Shown: positions 36,533 through 46,102, counted from the first letter of the stretch. The stretch: 64,000 nt of DNA from Clostridiales bacterium (GCA_022801595.1 JAAWSO010000003.1:1-64000), one strand, 5' to 3'. Notes: a model not told the origin generated them from the letters alone. Translations and numbers: made by a program.

Positions 36533-37439
36533 TTGAATCTCCCTCTTTCTTTAAGTACTTGCCCATGGAAATCAGGCCGCCAACCATACCAACCAAAATA
36601 CCGGCTCCCAGGAAGCCCAGCACAATCCACCAGGCGAAGCTGACCATTGGGATCGCCTGGAACGACGCCATAATCCCGGAAATCGCGCCTGCCAGCGGGC
36701 CATAGGCCAAAAGCAGCAAGGCGCTGGAAAGCGCGCCGGAAATCAAGCCGATAATCATACCTTCCACCACAAACGGAATCCGAATGAACCCGTTTGTCGC
36801 GCCCACGGATTTCATAATGCTGATTTCCAGCCTTCTGGAATACATGGTAACGCGGATAGTATTGGAAATAATAAACAAGGACACCACGCCCAGGAAGGTA
36901 ACCACACAAATACAGACAATCTTCACAATCTGATCCATGCTGGTCAGCTTGTCCGCGATATCGGAAACGTCATTGATTTTATAAACCCCTTTCAGCGCGG
37001 AAATCTGCGCCACGGTTTCGTCATACTTCTCCAGGTCAATCAAGGTGACCCGGTAAGCGTTGGGAAGGGGGTTGTTCTCTCCCGTCAGACCGCTGAGGAT
37101 CTCGCCATCCTCGCCCAGAATATTGGTATATTTCTGGATGGCGTCATCCTTAGGGACATAAACACATTGGGTGGGATCAATATTGTCCAATTTTTTGATC
37201 TCATTGCCTACGGCGATGGATTCCAAATTGTTTAGGTTCTCATCCAGATATACGGTCAGGGAATTGCTGGCTTCCAGCGACGCCATCGCCTCGTTGACAT
37301 TCATGGAAAATACCACGGCGGCGCCAGTCAGCAGCAAACACGAAATCAAAACCACAACCGAAGCCAGGGACATGGTGCGGTTGCACCAAACATTTTTAAA
37401 CCCTTCTTTTAAGAGGTACTTCAAGCTGCTGGGGGTCAT
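36522..37439 (-). CDS. ftsX: Cell division ABC transporter permease FtsX
   Basis: 305 residues with four membrane helices: one near 25-50, a large extracellular loop (about 55-170) and three helices in the C-terminal half, with VSLFIISNTIRVTMYSRR of the FtsX domain. It converts ATP use by FtsE into activation of a wall hydrolase outside. Start overlaps the ftsE stop (ATGA), stop overlaps the hydrolase start. Confidence 0.95.
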   Translation of the reverse strand: MTPSSLKYLLKEGFKNVWCNRTMSLASVVVLISCLLLTGAAVVFSMNVNEAMASLEASNSLTVYLDENLNNLESIAVGNEIKKLDNIDPTQCVYVPKDDAIQKYTNILGEDGEILSGLTGENNPLPNAYRVTLIDLEKYDETVAQISALKGVYKINDVSDIADKLTSMDQIVKIVCICVVTFLGVVSLFIISNTIRVTMYSRRLEISIMKSVGATNGFIRIPFVVEGMIIGLISGALSSALLLLAYGPLAGAISGIMASFQAIPMVSFAWWIVLGFLGAGILVGMVGGLISMGKYLKKEGDSIDW

Positions 37440-38122
37440 GCCATCACCTCTTCCTGCATCGCCGCCGTATCGGCTACAATCGAACCGTCGTGGATCTCAA
37501 TGACACGCCGATTAAAGTGGCGCACCAAATTGTGTTCATGGGTAACCATCAAAATGGTGGTGCCCCGCCGGTTAATCTCGCTGAGCAGATCCACAATTTC
37601 AAAGGAAAGCTCCGGGTCCACGTTTCCGGTGGGCTCGTCGGCAATGATCATTTTCGGATTATTCACCAGCGCCCTGGCCAGGCCCACACGCTGCTGCTCA
37701 CCACCGGACAGCTCCGCTGGCCGGCATTTCATCTTATCCTGCAAGCCAACCACGCCCAAAATGTAAGGAACCCGCTTGCGGATCATCCGGTTGGAAGCGC
37801 CCACCACGTGCATGGCAAAAGCCACATTGTCGTACACATTCATGGTGTGGATGAGGCGGAAATCCTGGAACACAATGCCCATGGTTCGGCGCAGATAGGG
37901 AACGTCGCCTTTCCGAACCTCGGAAAGCTTGTGGCCGTTAACCACGATCTCGCCGCTTTCCGGCCGCTCTTCACACATAATCAGTTTCAAAAAGGTACTT
38001 TTTCCAGCCCCCGAGGAACCCACGATAAAAACGAATTCGCCTTTATCCACATCCAGATTCACATTCCTAAGCGCAACCGTGCCATTGGAATACGTCTTAG
38101 AAACATTTCTAAATTGTATCAA
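37436..38122 (-). CDS. ftsE: Cell division ATP-binding protein FtsE
   Basis: 228-residue ABC ATPase with Walker A GSSGAGKST near 36, signature LSGGEQQRV near 140, Walker B MIIADEPTGNVD near 160 and switch His in VTHEHNLV near 195. A TTG at 38122, 6 bases after GGAGAG, is the likely start; an upstream ATG has no ribosome site. First gene of ftsE-ftsX-hydrolase. Confidence 0.95.
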   Translation of the reverse strand: MIQFRNVSKTYSNGTVALRNVNLDVDKGEFVFIVGSSGAGKSTFLKLIMCEERPESGEIVVNGHKLSEVRKGDVPYLRRTMGIVFQDFRLIHTMNVYDNVAFAMHVVGASNRMIRKRVPYILGVVGLQDKMKCRPAELSGGEQQRVGLARALVNNPKMIIADEPTGNVDPELSFEIVDLLSEINRRGTTILMVTHEHNLVRHFNRRVIEIHDGSIVADTAAMQEEVMA

Positions 38123-38307
38123 AATAATCTCTCCATATCTTTGTTTTACACGCATATTTGCCCAAACTGCCGGCCAAACCCTTGTAAATCTTACAAAAGA
38201 TTACAAAATTCCGCACAGTCTGGTTAAACCTAGTATTCATCTTCTTTCCGATTCAAACCCTCGCAGTTTCGCCCATATTTGGGCAGTGTTTCTAAAAGAA
38301 ACAAGAA

Positions 38308-38344
38308 CACCCATTGGTATCTGTCTCCATAATACCAATGGGTG
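38308..38344 (-). terminator. Terminator after the PucR-type regulator
   Basis: Perfect 13-bp stem CACCCATTGGTAT / ATACCAATGGGTG; on the minus strand it is followed by TTCTTGTTTCTTTT. The stretch 38123-38307 between it and ftsE holds no gene I can support. Confidence 0.8.
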
Positions 38345-38424
38345 AAAGAATTATAATTCTTTTTTAGAATTAACCATTAATTTTTTGTAATAATTTGTTT
38401 TTTCTCATAGAAAATGGAGAAAAA

Positions 38425-39510
38425 TTAAAATTTCACAGGATTTGATGACAAATATTTCTTTACCATCAAGGCCACTTTAAAGACAATGGCGTCCTCAAAT
38501 TCCCGCAGATCCAAGCCGGTAATTTTCTTGATTTTCTCCAGCCGATAAACCAAGGTATTCCGGTGGACAAACAGCTTGCGGGAAGTCTCGGAAACATTTA
38601 GGTTATTTTCAAAGAACCGTTGAATGGTAAACAGGGTTTCGTGATCCAAAGACTCAATGGAACCCCGCTTAAAGACCTCCTTGAGAAACATGTCGCACAG
38701 GGTGGTGGGAAGCTGGTAGATCAGGCGGGCAATGCCCAGATTGTCGTAGCTGACAATGGTTTTTTCCGTATCGAACACCTTGCCTACTTCCATTGCCACC
38801 TGGGCCTCTTTGAAGGAGCGGGCCAAATCCTTAATCCCGGTGACGATGGTGCCGATGCCGATCATGCAGTGGGTGTAGAACTCGCTGGACAGGGTATCCA
38901 CAATGGAGCTTGCCAGCTTATCCAAATCCTTGGTATCAATATCGTTGCGGATCTCCTTGACCAAAGCGATATCCGTTTCGTTGATATTGATAATAAAATC
39001 CTTGTTTTTATCCGGGAACAAATTTTGAATCACATCGTAAGCGGAAACATCCGACTTATTGGTAATTTTAATCAGCATACACACGCGGGTCACATCGGAG
39101 TTAAAACGGAGTTCCCGCGCTTTCAAATAGATGTCGCCAGGTAGGATATTGTCCAAAATGACATTTTTAATAAAATTGCTGCGGTCGTACTTCTCATCAT
39201 AATACTGCTTGATGCTGCCCAGGGACACGGCCAACAGATTGGCATATTTCACCGCCTCGCTGTCGTTTCCAGAAACGAATACGGCATATTCCGGTTTTGG
39301 ATGGTTGCCAAAGGATTTATACGTGTAGCCATTGAGAGTGAAGGTACCGGTGGAAGCCATAGTTTCTGCGGTCACGCTCTCGTTGACTTCGCCAATTCTG
39401 CCCAACTCGCTGCAGGCAATAATGACGGAAGTTTCGTCCATAACGCCGATGGTACGGTCAATGGCGTCGCGCATTTGATGAATAACTCCTTGGAATAGTC
39501 TGTTTGACAT
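38425..39510 (-). CDS. PucR/CdaR-family transcriptional regulator
   Basis: 361 residues. The C-terminal 60 residues contain the PucR helix-turn-helix, NLNVSETSRKLFVHRNTLVY, and RLEKIKKITGLDLR. The central part resembles the GGDEF-like domain of CdaR-type regulators, and the N-terminal part (about 1-110) may be a small-molecule sensor. Such regulators control sugar-acid or purine use in other bacteria; no obvious target lies next to it, though adenine deaminase is 1.4 kb upstream. GAGGGAG before the ATG. Confidence 0.88.
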   Translation of the reverse strand: MSNRLFQGVIHQMRDAIDRTIGVMDETSVIIACSELGRIGEVNESVTAETMASTGTFTLNGYTYKSFGNHPKPEYAVFVSGNDSEAVKYANLLAVSLGSIKQYYDEKYDRSNFIKNVILDNILPGDIYLKARELRFNSDVTRVCMLIKITNKSDVSAYDVIQNLFPDKNKDFIININETDIALVKEIRNDIDTKDLDKLASSIVDTLSSEFYTHCMIGIGTIVTGIKDLARSFKEAQVAMEVGKVFDTEKTIVSYDNLGIARLIYQLPTTLCDMFLKEVFKRGSIESLDHETLFTIQRFFENNLNVSETSRKLFVHRNTLVYRLEKIKKITGLDLREFEDAIVFKVALMVKKYLSSNPVKF

Positions 39511-39869
39511 ATGTTTTCTCCCTCACTTATCTCTTCATAAACTTAGTTGTGATTGGGCAAAGCCGCATTTGTTGCAAAATCCCCAAAGAGCTTGGTAATG
39601 TATACGGGATTTATTCCTACAGTTTGTTAACTTTGCTACTTGATTCTTTCATACTGTATTATTTATTCTACACAAATTTTATGAATATTTCAACTAGTAA
39701 AGCAAGAATTCCTAAAATTTCTTTGAAATCTAGAACATTTTTTACAAAATATTCACACTTAACTTCCACAATTCCACCAAAAATAGGCATTTTTGGGATT
39801 CTCATCCAACCCGCCTAAAAATTTGCCCCTTTCTCGTTATTTTGTACAATCCCGCCAACAAATTCTCAT

Positions 39870-40154
39870 TTCCCTCGTCCCTCGCTCTGTTCGATGAAAC
39901 CTTGAATCACTCGTGTCGCGCCCGATCTTGCAGATGCTCCCGAAGCTTCCAAAGAGCAAACGGAAAAGTTTTGTCCCAAAAGAAATCCGGTTTGCCACGC
40001 AAATTTGACGTCTTCGATGGCAAAAGGATTTCTTCTGTGAAAAAATGGGAACCATGTTCTTTTATCTTCTTCCAAGGCGGCGGGGTGGAGGGACGGAGTC
40101 CCCCTCGTTCTCCGCCTAGAACGAAAAACCTATCCTGAGAAAAAAGATCGGGAG
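39870..40154 (+). repeat. Dispersed intergenic repeat, long copy R2
   Basis: About 285 bases: the core CGTCCCTCGCTCTG, then CTTGAATC, CTCGTGTCGCGCCCGATC, CTTCCAAAGAGCAAACGG, a central TTTGCCACG...GATGGCAAA inverted repeat, and an end with GAGGGACGG and CCTGAGAAAAAAGATCGGG. It matches copy R3, in the opposite orientation, almost base for base. The rest of 39511-39869 is AT-rich leader of the regulator with no gene seen. Confidence 0.75.
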
Positions 40155-40186
40155 ACCAAAGATTCCTGTGGACTGGTTTTTCTCCC

Positions 40187-40933
40187 TCATCCTTCCCCTT
40201 GTTCTGCCGGAGAATCTGGCGTCCGGGAAAAAACCGCCTGTCGCTCTTGAAAAGAAAGTTTTCTCACCTCTCCAGTTTTCAGACTGGGGTCCAGCTCCAA
40301 ATTGCCGATTTTGACTCGCTTGAGAAACAAAACCGTTTTCCCCCGGGCGGCGAACATCCGCTTCACCTGGTGGAACTTCCCCTCGCAGACGGTCGCTTCC
40401 ACCAGTGGGTTTTCTCCCTCTTCCAGCACCCGCAGCCTGGCAGGCAGGCATGTCCAGTCCTTCATCTCCAACCCTTGGGCAAAGGCTTCCATATCCGCCG
40501 CCTCAATGGGAGCGTCTAAAACCGCATGGTAGACCTTCTCCACGCCGCTTTTGGGCGCCAGCATCCGATGGGAAAAATCCCCGTCGTCGGTGATAATCAG
40601 CAGCCCTTCCGTATCCTTATCCAGCCTGCCTGCCGGAAACAACCCCCGCCGCGCCAGTTCCGGCGGCAGCAAATCCAGCACCGTTTCCGCCTGGCTGTCC
40701 CGAGCCGCGCTCAAAACCCCCCCCGGCTTATTCATCATATAATAGACGAACCGCTCAAAGAACAGCGGCTTTCCATGAACTGAAATCGTGTCGGCTTCCG
40801 GGTTCACCTTGTAATCCGGCTGTTTTACCAGTTCGCCATTGACCGTCACCACACCCTTGCGGATCAAGCTTCCCACTTCTTTCCGGCTCCCAAAATTTTG
40901 GGAGGACAATACCTTATCCAGCCGTTCCGCCAT
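40187..40933 (-). CDS. RsuA/RluB-family ribosomal RNA pseudouridine synthase
   Basis: 248 residues: S4 RNA-binding domain (about 1-60), then the synthase domain with the catalytic aspartate D105 in GRLDKDTEGLL. The MNKPGGVLSA and FHQVKRMFAARG motifs point to the RsuA/RluB/E/F branch; which uridine of which rRNA it modifies cannot be told. The start at 40933 follows GGGGAG and overlaps the adenine deaminase stop by 20 bases, so the two genes form one unit enclosed by long inverted repeat copies. Confidence 0.9.
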   Translation of the reverse strand: MAERLDKVLSSQNFGSRKEVGSLIRKGVVTVNGELVKQPDYKVNPEADTISVHGKPLFFERFVYYMMNKPGGVLSAARDSQAETVLDLLPPELARRGLFPAGRLDKDTEGLLIITDDGDFSHRMLAPKSGVEKVYHAVLDAPIEAADMEAFAQGLEMKDWTCLPARLRVLEEGENPLVEATVCEGKFHQVKRMFAARGKTVLFLKRVKIGNLELDPSLKTGEVRKLSFQERQAVFSRTPDSPAEQGEG

Positions 40934-42644
40934 CCCAGCTCCCCCTTTCGTCACAAAACGCAAACTTCACCACATCAAACATACCCCTTGCGGTCAAGCG
41001 AAGCTCCGGGATCACCGGCAAGGCCATAAAAGACAGGGTGATGAAGGGAGAAATCCCAGGATTCACCCCCATTTGGTAGGCAAGTGCCGTCATTTCCTTG
41101 ACCCGCTTGTCCACTTTTTCATGGGGCCAATCGCTGATCAGCCCCAGAATGGGCAGGGGCAGGGTATGGCATACCTTTGCTCCGGCGGTAATGGTATACC
41201 CGCCGCCCGTCCGTTCCAGCTCCTGAATGGCCAAAAGCATATCCGGGTCATTGTCTCCCACTACAATGATATTGTGGGAATCATGGGAAACGCTGGACGC
41301 GATGGCCCCGCCTGTGATGCCAAACCCAGCGATGGCTCCCACCGCCATTTTCCCGGTGGCATGGTGACGCTCCACCACAGCAATCTTATTGTACTCCCCA
41401 TTGGGTGTGAAAAATCCGCCTGCTTGGGGAAGAACCGCCCGTTGATGCTGGGTAATCAGTTGCCCGGGAATCACGCCGATCACGTCGCCCTCCCCATCCA
41501 CCGGCAAAGCCAACTGTTCCAGGCGCACCGGTTTGATGTGCACGGTCTGGGTCAAGTTCTCATTTGGGACAACCGGGCGCGGCTCCATCTCCCGGACATT
41601 TTTCCCCCGATAATACACGTCCGCAATGGAAACGGTTTCCAGATCATCCAACAAAACCAAATCTGCTTGCGCCCCTGCCCGGATGGCTCCCAAATGGCGC
41701 AGGCCATAGGTGCGGGCAGTATTGATGGTAGCCATTTGAATGGCTTTCACCGGGGGAATCCCCAGCGCAATGGCACGGCGGATATGGTGGCTGATGTGGC
41801 CTTCCCGACGGATATCCTCAATGTGCTTGTCGTCGGTACAAAAGCTGAAGGAGTCGGTATTCATGCCATGCTCCACGATTCCCTGGACAATCTCGTCTAA
41901 ATTCCGGGCGGCAGACCCTTCCCGGATCAGCACCTGCATCCCATTGCGGGCTTCCTGGCGGGCATAGGCAAAGGTGGTGGCCTCGTGGTCGGTGCGAATC
42001 CCGGCCAGTGCATAGAGCTGCAATTGCTGTTCCGTTAAATTTGGCGCGTGACCATCCATCACCCGATCCTGGAACAAAGCCAGTTTTTCCATCATGGACG
42101 GCTCCACGGCCTCTACCGACGGAAAGTCCATCACTTCTCCCAGACCCAACACCCGGGGATGATCCCGGTAAGCCGCCATGTCCTGGGCGGAAAAGGAACC
42201 GCCGTTATCCTCAAAAAAGGTGGCCGGCACGCAGGACGGCATCATAACGAACACATTAGCCGGGACATGCTCCGTATCCCGAATCAAATAGTCAATTCCA
42301 TCCGCTCCCGCCACATTGGCTGCCTCGTGCGGATCAATGATATAGGTGGTGGTGCCGAACCCAACGGCATTTTTTACCAACTCGCTGGGGGTGACCAAGG
42401 TAGATTCCATGTGGAGGTGTCCGTCCAGAAAGCCGGGAACTAAGATTTTCCCGCCGCAGTCCACTTCTTCCACACCGTCATAGGCTCCGATTCCCACAAT
42501 CACACCGTTCTGGCAGGCCACATCCCCTGGCAAAATTTCCTCGGTAAAGACATTCAAAACGCGGGCGTTCTTGAATACGACCTCCGCTTTTTTCTTTTTC
42601 TTGGTATAATCGGCCAATTCTGGGTACAAAAATGCTCGTTTCAT
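40914..42644 (-). CDS. ade: Adenine deaminase
   Basis: 576-residue amidohydrolase that converts adenine to hypoxanthine and ammonia for purine salvage. Metal-binding residues are in PGFLDGHLHMEST near 70-80, with further ligands in the EHE/CTDDKH regions; SFCTDDKHIEDI near 280 is typical. Length and the C-terminal domain match AdeC/Ade. Upstream partner of the pseudouridine synthase. Confidence 0.93.
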   Translation of the reverse strand: MKRAFLYPELADYTKKKKKAEVVFKNARVLNVFTEEILPGDVACQNGVIVGIGAYDGVEEVDCGGKILVPGFLDGHLHMESTLVTPSELVKNAVGFGTTTYIIDPHEAANVAGADGIDYLIRDTEHVPANVFVMMPSCVPATFFEDNGGSFSAQDMAAYRDHPRVLGLGEVMDFPSVEAVEPSMMEKLALFQDRVMDGHAPNLTEQQLQLYALAGIRTDHEATTFAYARQEARNGMQVLIREGSAARNLDEIVQGIVEHGMNTDSFSFCTDDKHIEDIRREGHISHHIRRAIALGIPPVKAIQMATINTARTYGLRHLGAIRAGAQADLVLLDDLETVSIADVYYRGKNVREMEPRPVVPNENLTQTVHIKPVRLEQLALPVDGEGDVIGVIPGQLITQHQRAVLPQAGGFFTPNGEYNKIAVVERHHATGKMAVGAIAGFGITGGAIASSVSHDSHNIIVVGDNDPDMLLAIQELERTGGGYTITAGAKVCHTLPLPILGLISDWPHEKVDKRVKEMTALAYQMGVNPGISPFITLSFMALPVIPELRLTARGMFDVVKFAFCDERGSWDGGTAG

Positions 42645-42790
42645 GCTCCGTCCAACCTTTCTACATATGTTTTTCTAATCGTATCATAAAACGCCAGGAA
42701 AAGGAAGAATGGAAACCCAGCAAATCCGCATTCAAACTGGATGCCAGCCCTGTTTCTCTCAGGCGGGGCAACAAATGGAACCTCCGCAAA

Positions 42791-42818
42791 TAAAAAAGGA
42801 ACCCCTTCGGGTTCCTGA
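42791..42818 (-). terminator. Terminator beyond repeat R3
   Basis: GGAACCC / GGGTTCC stem with a CGAAGG-type loop, followed on the minus strand by TTTTTTATTT. It is in the right place to end transcripts from the DUF4830 gene that run through R3. The rest of 42645-42990 holds a partial echo of the repeat (CCGAATCTTTTTCTTAGGC near 42860) and no gene. Confidence 0.7.
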
Positions 42819-42990
42819 CGGAAAGGATTTCTTGGAATCTTTGACTTCTTCTCCGAATCTTTTTCTTAGGCTTGGGCTCCATTCCTTGCCAGAGGAACGG
42901 GCGCATGCGCGAACAAAACCACGGCTTGCCGTCCGGGGAACCCCTTGATCGAGTTCCTCACATCCGAATGTTCCACCGGAACGCCGGGCC

Positions 42991-43275
42991 TCCCCTCCCG
43001 ATCTTTTTCTCAGGCTAGTTTTTTCATTCTCTGCAGAGAACGAGGGGGATTCCGTCCCTCCCCCCTGCCACCTTGGAAGAAAAATAAGAGAAATCCTTTT
43101 GCCATCCAAGATGTCAAATTTACGTGGCAAACCGGGGCTTTTCGGACGAAACTTTTCCGTTTGCTCTTTGGAAGCTTCGGGAGCATTTGCAAGATCGAGC
43201 ACGACACGAGCGATTCAAGTTTTCATCAAACAGAGCGAGGGACGAACAAAACGCCAGTTCGCTGGTCGAGTCGGC
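42991..43275 (-). repeat. Dispersed intergenic repeat, long copy R3
   Basis: Reads on the minus strand from the DUF4830 stop: CGTCCCTCGCTCTGTTTGATG, ACTTGAATCGCTCGTGTCG, the same CTTCCAAAGAGCAAACGG block, the TTTGCCACG inverted repeat and the GAGGGACGG / CCTGAGAAAAAGATCGGG end as R2. R2 and R3 face each other in inverted orientation with 2.8 kb between. Open frames across it are not conserved between the copies in a coding-like way. Confidence 0.75.
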
Positions 43276-43854
43276 CTAGTCGGTGGGCCAGGCGTCGGCT
43301 GGGATCTCCGCCGCCTCTACCGGCGTAGCTTCCTCCACCTGGTCAGAAATTTGCGCGCCGGTTTGCTTCACTTCCGTGTTTTCTCCCAAAAAGCTGGTCA
43401 TGAAACCATCCAAGGCCACCGAACTGATGTCTCCTCCGATTACTTTTCCATCGGCAACCAATAAAGTAGCGCGGACGCTCTCCCCAGGTTTGGGATAATT
43501 GGTCACTTGGTACACCCACTTTTTGCAAGTCACCCCGCCAAATTTGCTCAAATCTAACCCCTGCTGCTTTTGGATTTCATTGTATTGCTCATATACCGAA
43601 TTGAATGTTTCTGGAATGACAACCTCCGTCACTTCTACCGGCTCTTCCTCCACATCCCAGCCAAACTGTTTCAAAAAGGCAATCCGTTCGTTGGAATCCC
43701 CTGCAGTCAGGCTATATTTTAAATCGGCGGCAATGGCCCATTGTTCCCCCCGGATATTCAGGGAAACTGCCATCACCAAAATCGCCAGGCAGATCAAAAC
43801 CACAATCCCGGCCAACACCCATTTCAGTTTTGTCTTGATGGATACCACAACCAT
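43276..43854 (-). CDS. Membrane-anchored DUF4830 protein
   Basis: 192 residues: basic N-terminus, one membrane helix (about 10-32), then an extracytoplasmic domain with ERIAFLKQFGWDVEEEPVEV, a pattern of DUF4830, and a C-terminal strand-rich half. Function is unknown. The start at 43854 follows AGGAGGT. The acidic C-terminus ends directly at repeat R3. Confidence 0.8.
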   Translation of the reverse strand: MVVVSIKTKLKWVLAGIVVLICLAILVMAVSLNIRGEQWAIAADLKYSLTAGDSNERIAFLKQFGWDVEEEPVEVTEVVIPETFNSVYEQYNEIQKQQGLDLSKFGGVTCKKWVYQVTNYPKPGESVRATLLVADGKVIGGDISSVALDGFMTSFLGENTEVKQTGAQISDQVEEATPVEAAEIPADAWPTD

Positions 43855-43905
43855 ACGCCCCACACCTCCTGTAGCCATATCTATGCCGGAGGTCTGGGAA
43901 ATATG

Positions 43906-43942
43906 AAAAACCGAGGGAGCGTTCTTGCTTCCTCGGTTTTTT
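43906..43942 (-). terminator. Terminator after the EF-G-like gene
   Basis: AAACCGAGG / CCTCGGTTT stem with a 13-base loop, followed by TTTTTCAT on the minus strand. Confidence 0.75.
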
Positions 43943-43965
43943 TATGTTCTTTCTAAGGTAATGGA

Positions 43966-46035
43966 TTATTCGTGGCCTTCCGCCTTTGCCTGCTCCATGA
44001 TCTGCTGGGCAACATGGGCGGGCGCTTCCTCATACCGGACAAAGGCAAACGTGAAGCTGCCTCTGCCCCGTGTGGTCTGGCGGATGAAGGTGGAGAAGTC
44101 GGACATCTCCGCCATCGGAACCTCCGCCTCTACGATCTGTAATCCCTCGCTGTTTGGTTCCATGCCCAGAACACGGCCCCGGCGTTTGTTCACCTCGCCC
44201 ATAATATCCCCCATGTTGTCATCCGGCACCGTGGCTTTCAAAACGCCGATTGGCTCCAGCAGAACCGGGCCGGCCTGTGGGATACCTGCTTTGTAAGCGG
44301 CGGCGGCGGCCATCTTAAAGGCCATTTCCGAGGAATCTACCGGATGGTAGGAGCCGTCATACAAGGTAGCCTTCAGGCCCACCATGGGATAGCCGGCCAA
44401 AACGCCCTTGAGCATACATTCCCGCAACCCTTTTTCCACGGCTGGGAAAAAGCCTTTTGGCACCGCGCCGCCGACAACCCGTTCGCCAAACTCCAGGCCT
44501 TCGCTGTCGCAAGGCTCAAACTCAATCCAAACGTCGCCGAACTGGCCGTGGCCGCCGGTCTGCTTCTTGTGGCGGCCTTGTACCTGCACCTTTTTGCGGA
44601 TGGTTTCCCGATAGGGTACTTTCGCTTTTTCCAAGGTCACTTCCACGCCGAACTTGCTCTTGAGCTTAGAAACAATCACATCCAAATGCTGCTCGCCCAA
44701 GCCGGAAATTACCATCTGATGGGTTTCCGCGTTGTTTTCAAAGCGGATGGTGGGGTCTTCCTCCATCAAGCGGAAAATGCCTTGGGCCACTTTATCCTCA
44801 TCGCCTTTGTTTTTGGGCAGGATGGCCATAGAAAGGGTTGGGGCCGGATATTCAACCGGGTCCAGGGTGACTTTCCGGGTTGGGGAACAGAGGGTGTCCC
44901 CGGTGTTGACACCTTGCAGTTTTGGGACGGCGCCAATATCGCCCGCGCCAATGTAATCGGCATCCTCCTGCTTCTTGCCCCGCATGGTCAGCACTTTGCC
45001 CACCCGCTCTTGGTTGCCGGTGCGCATGTTCACCAATTGGGAATCAGCGGACAGCTTGCCGGAAATCACCTTAATATAGGAAAGCTTCCCGATAAATGGG
45101 TCCACGATGGTCTTAAACACAACCGCCGCAGTGGCTCCGTCCTGGTTCACCGTCAGCTCTACCGGCTCGCCGTCTATGTCCACGCCCAGCTCGCCGCCGG
45201 TTTCGTTGGAAACGGGAGCCAGCCAAATCAGGCCGTCCAGCAGCTCATCAATGCCGTCGGTGCTTTGGGCGTCGCCGCAGAACACCGGGCTGATCTTGCC
45301 GCTTTTCACGCCTTGATGGATGCCCAAAATCACTTCCGCCGGGGTGAATTTTTCCCCGGAGAAGTATTTTTCAAACATCTCGTCGTTGGTTTCGGCTACC
45401 GCTTCATAAATGGCGGTACGCAGGCCTTCCAGCCGCGTTCCCATATCCGGCATCGACACTTCCACCGCCTTGTGGTCTTTATATTCATAAGCTTTGTATT
45501 CCAGCAGGTTGATGTAGCAGGCTACCTTGCCGTCCTGCAAAAACGGAACCACCACCGGGCAAACCGAGGGGCCAAAACTGGCTTTCAAATTCTCAAACAC
45601 TTTATAGAAATCCGCGCCCTCGTCGCACAGGCCGTTGACGAAGAAAATTTTGGCCAAGCCCCGTTTGGCAGCGGCTTTTTCCGCCTTTTCGGTGCCGACG
45701 CTGACGCCGCTTTTGCCGGATACGGTGATCAAAACCGTATCCGCCGCCCGGACAGCCTCGCACATCCCAGCTTCAAAATCGAACAGCCCAGGGGTGTCGA
45801 TAAAATTAATCTTATAATTTCTCCACTCCAAGGGCGCCACCGCAGTGGTCACAGAAGTTTTGCGGCGGATTTCCTCCTGATCATAGTCGCAAATGGTGTT
45901 GCCTTCGCTGACCTTACCCAACCGATCAGAAGCCCCCGACAGAAAGAGCATCGCTTCCGCCACGGTCGTTTTCCCGGAACCGCTATGGCCAGCAATCGCA
46001 ACATTTAAAATATTTTTCGCTTGATATTGTTTCAT
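43966..46035 (-). CDS. Elongation factor G-like GTPase (FusA2 type)
   Basis: 689-residue translational GTPase paralogue. G1 is AGHSGSGKTT at 15-24, G3 DTPG in NFIDTPGLFD near 80; the usual G4 NKxD reads FFVNGLCDEG, so the guanine-specificity motif is altered. Domains II-V of EF-G follow, with GGHGQFGDVWIEFEP near 480 and the C-terminal GRVLGMEPN. This paralogue class occurs beside normal EF-G in Clostridia and its role is unclear. Good promoter and a leader hairpin lie upstream. Confidence 0.88.
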   Translation of the reverse strand: MKQYQAKNILNVAIAGHSGSGKTTVAEAMLFLSGASDRLGKVSEGNTICDYDQEEIRRKTSVTTAVAPLEWRNYKINFIDTPGLFDFEAGMCEAVRAADTVLITVSGKSGVSVGTEKAEKAAAKRGLAKIFFVNGLCDEGADFYKVFENLKASFGPSVCPVVVPFLQDGKVACYINLLEYKAYEYKDHKAVEVSMPDMGTRLEGLRTAIYEAVAETNDEMFEKYFSGEKFTPAEVILGIHQGVKSGKISPVFCGDAQSTDGIDELLDGLIWLAPVSNETGGELGVDIDGEPVELTVNQDGATAAVVFKTIVDPFIGKLSYIKVISGKLSADSQLVNMRTGNQERVGKVLTMRGKKQEDADYIGAGDIGAVPKLQGVNTGDTLCSPTRKVTLDPVEYPAPTLSMAILPKNKGDEDKVAQGIFRLMEEDPTIRFENNAETHQMVISGLGEQHLDVIVSKLKSKFGVEVTLEKAKVPYRETIRKKVQVQGRHKKQTGGHGQFGDVWIEFEPCDSEGLEFGERVVGGAVPKGFFPAVEKGLRECMLKGVLAGYPMVGLKATLYDGSYHPVDSSEMAFKMAAAAAYKAGIPQAGPVLLEPIGVLKATVPDDNMGDIMGEVNKRRGRVLGMEPNSEGLQIVEAEVPMAEMSDFSTFIRQTTRGRGSFTFAFVRYEEAPAHVAQQIMEQAKAEGHE

Positions 46036-46056
46036 CTTGGTTGACGACTCCTTTCA

Positions 46057-46102
46057 AAAGAAACCTTTTTGTTAAATAGCACAAATCAACCTAGGTTTCT
46101 TT
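46057..46102 (-). promoter_or_regulatory. Leader hairpin before the EF-G-like gene
   Basis: AAAGAAACC (minus 46102-46094) pairs with GGTTTCTTT (46065-46057); the second arm ends 3 bases before the GAAAGGAG ribosome site. It could limit access to the ribosome site or act with an alternative structure. Confidence 0.4.

Noticed and set aside
39842..40138. Open frame of 98 codons inside repeat R2
   Set aside because: Lies within the non-coding repeat; changes between copies R2 and R3 are not concentrated at third codon positions and the frame is not kept in other copies.
42759..43202. Open frame of 147 codons inside repeat R3
   Set aside because: Same reason as for R2; it also crosses a terminator hairpin.
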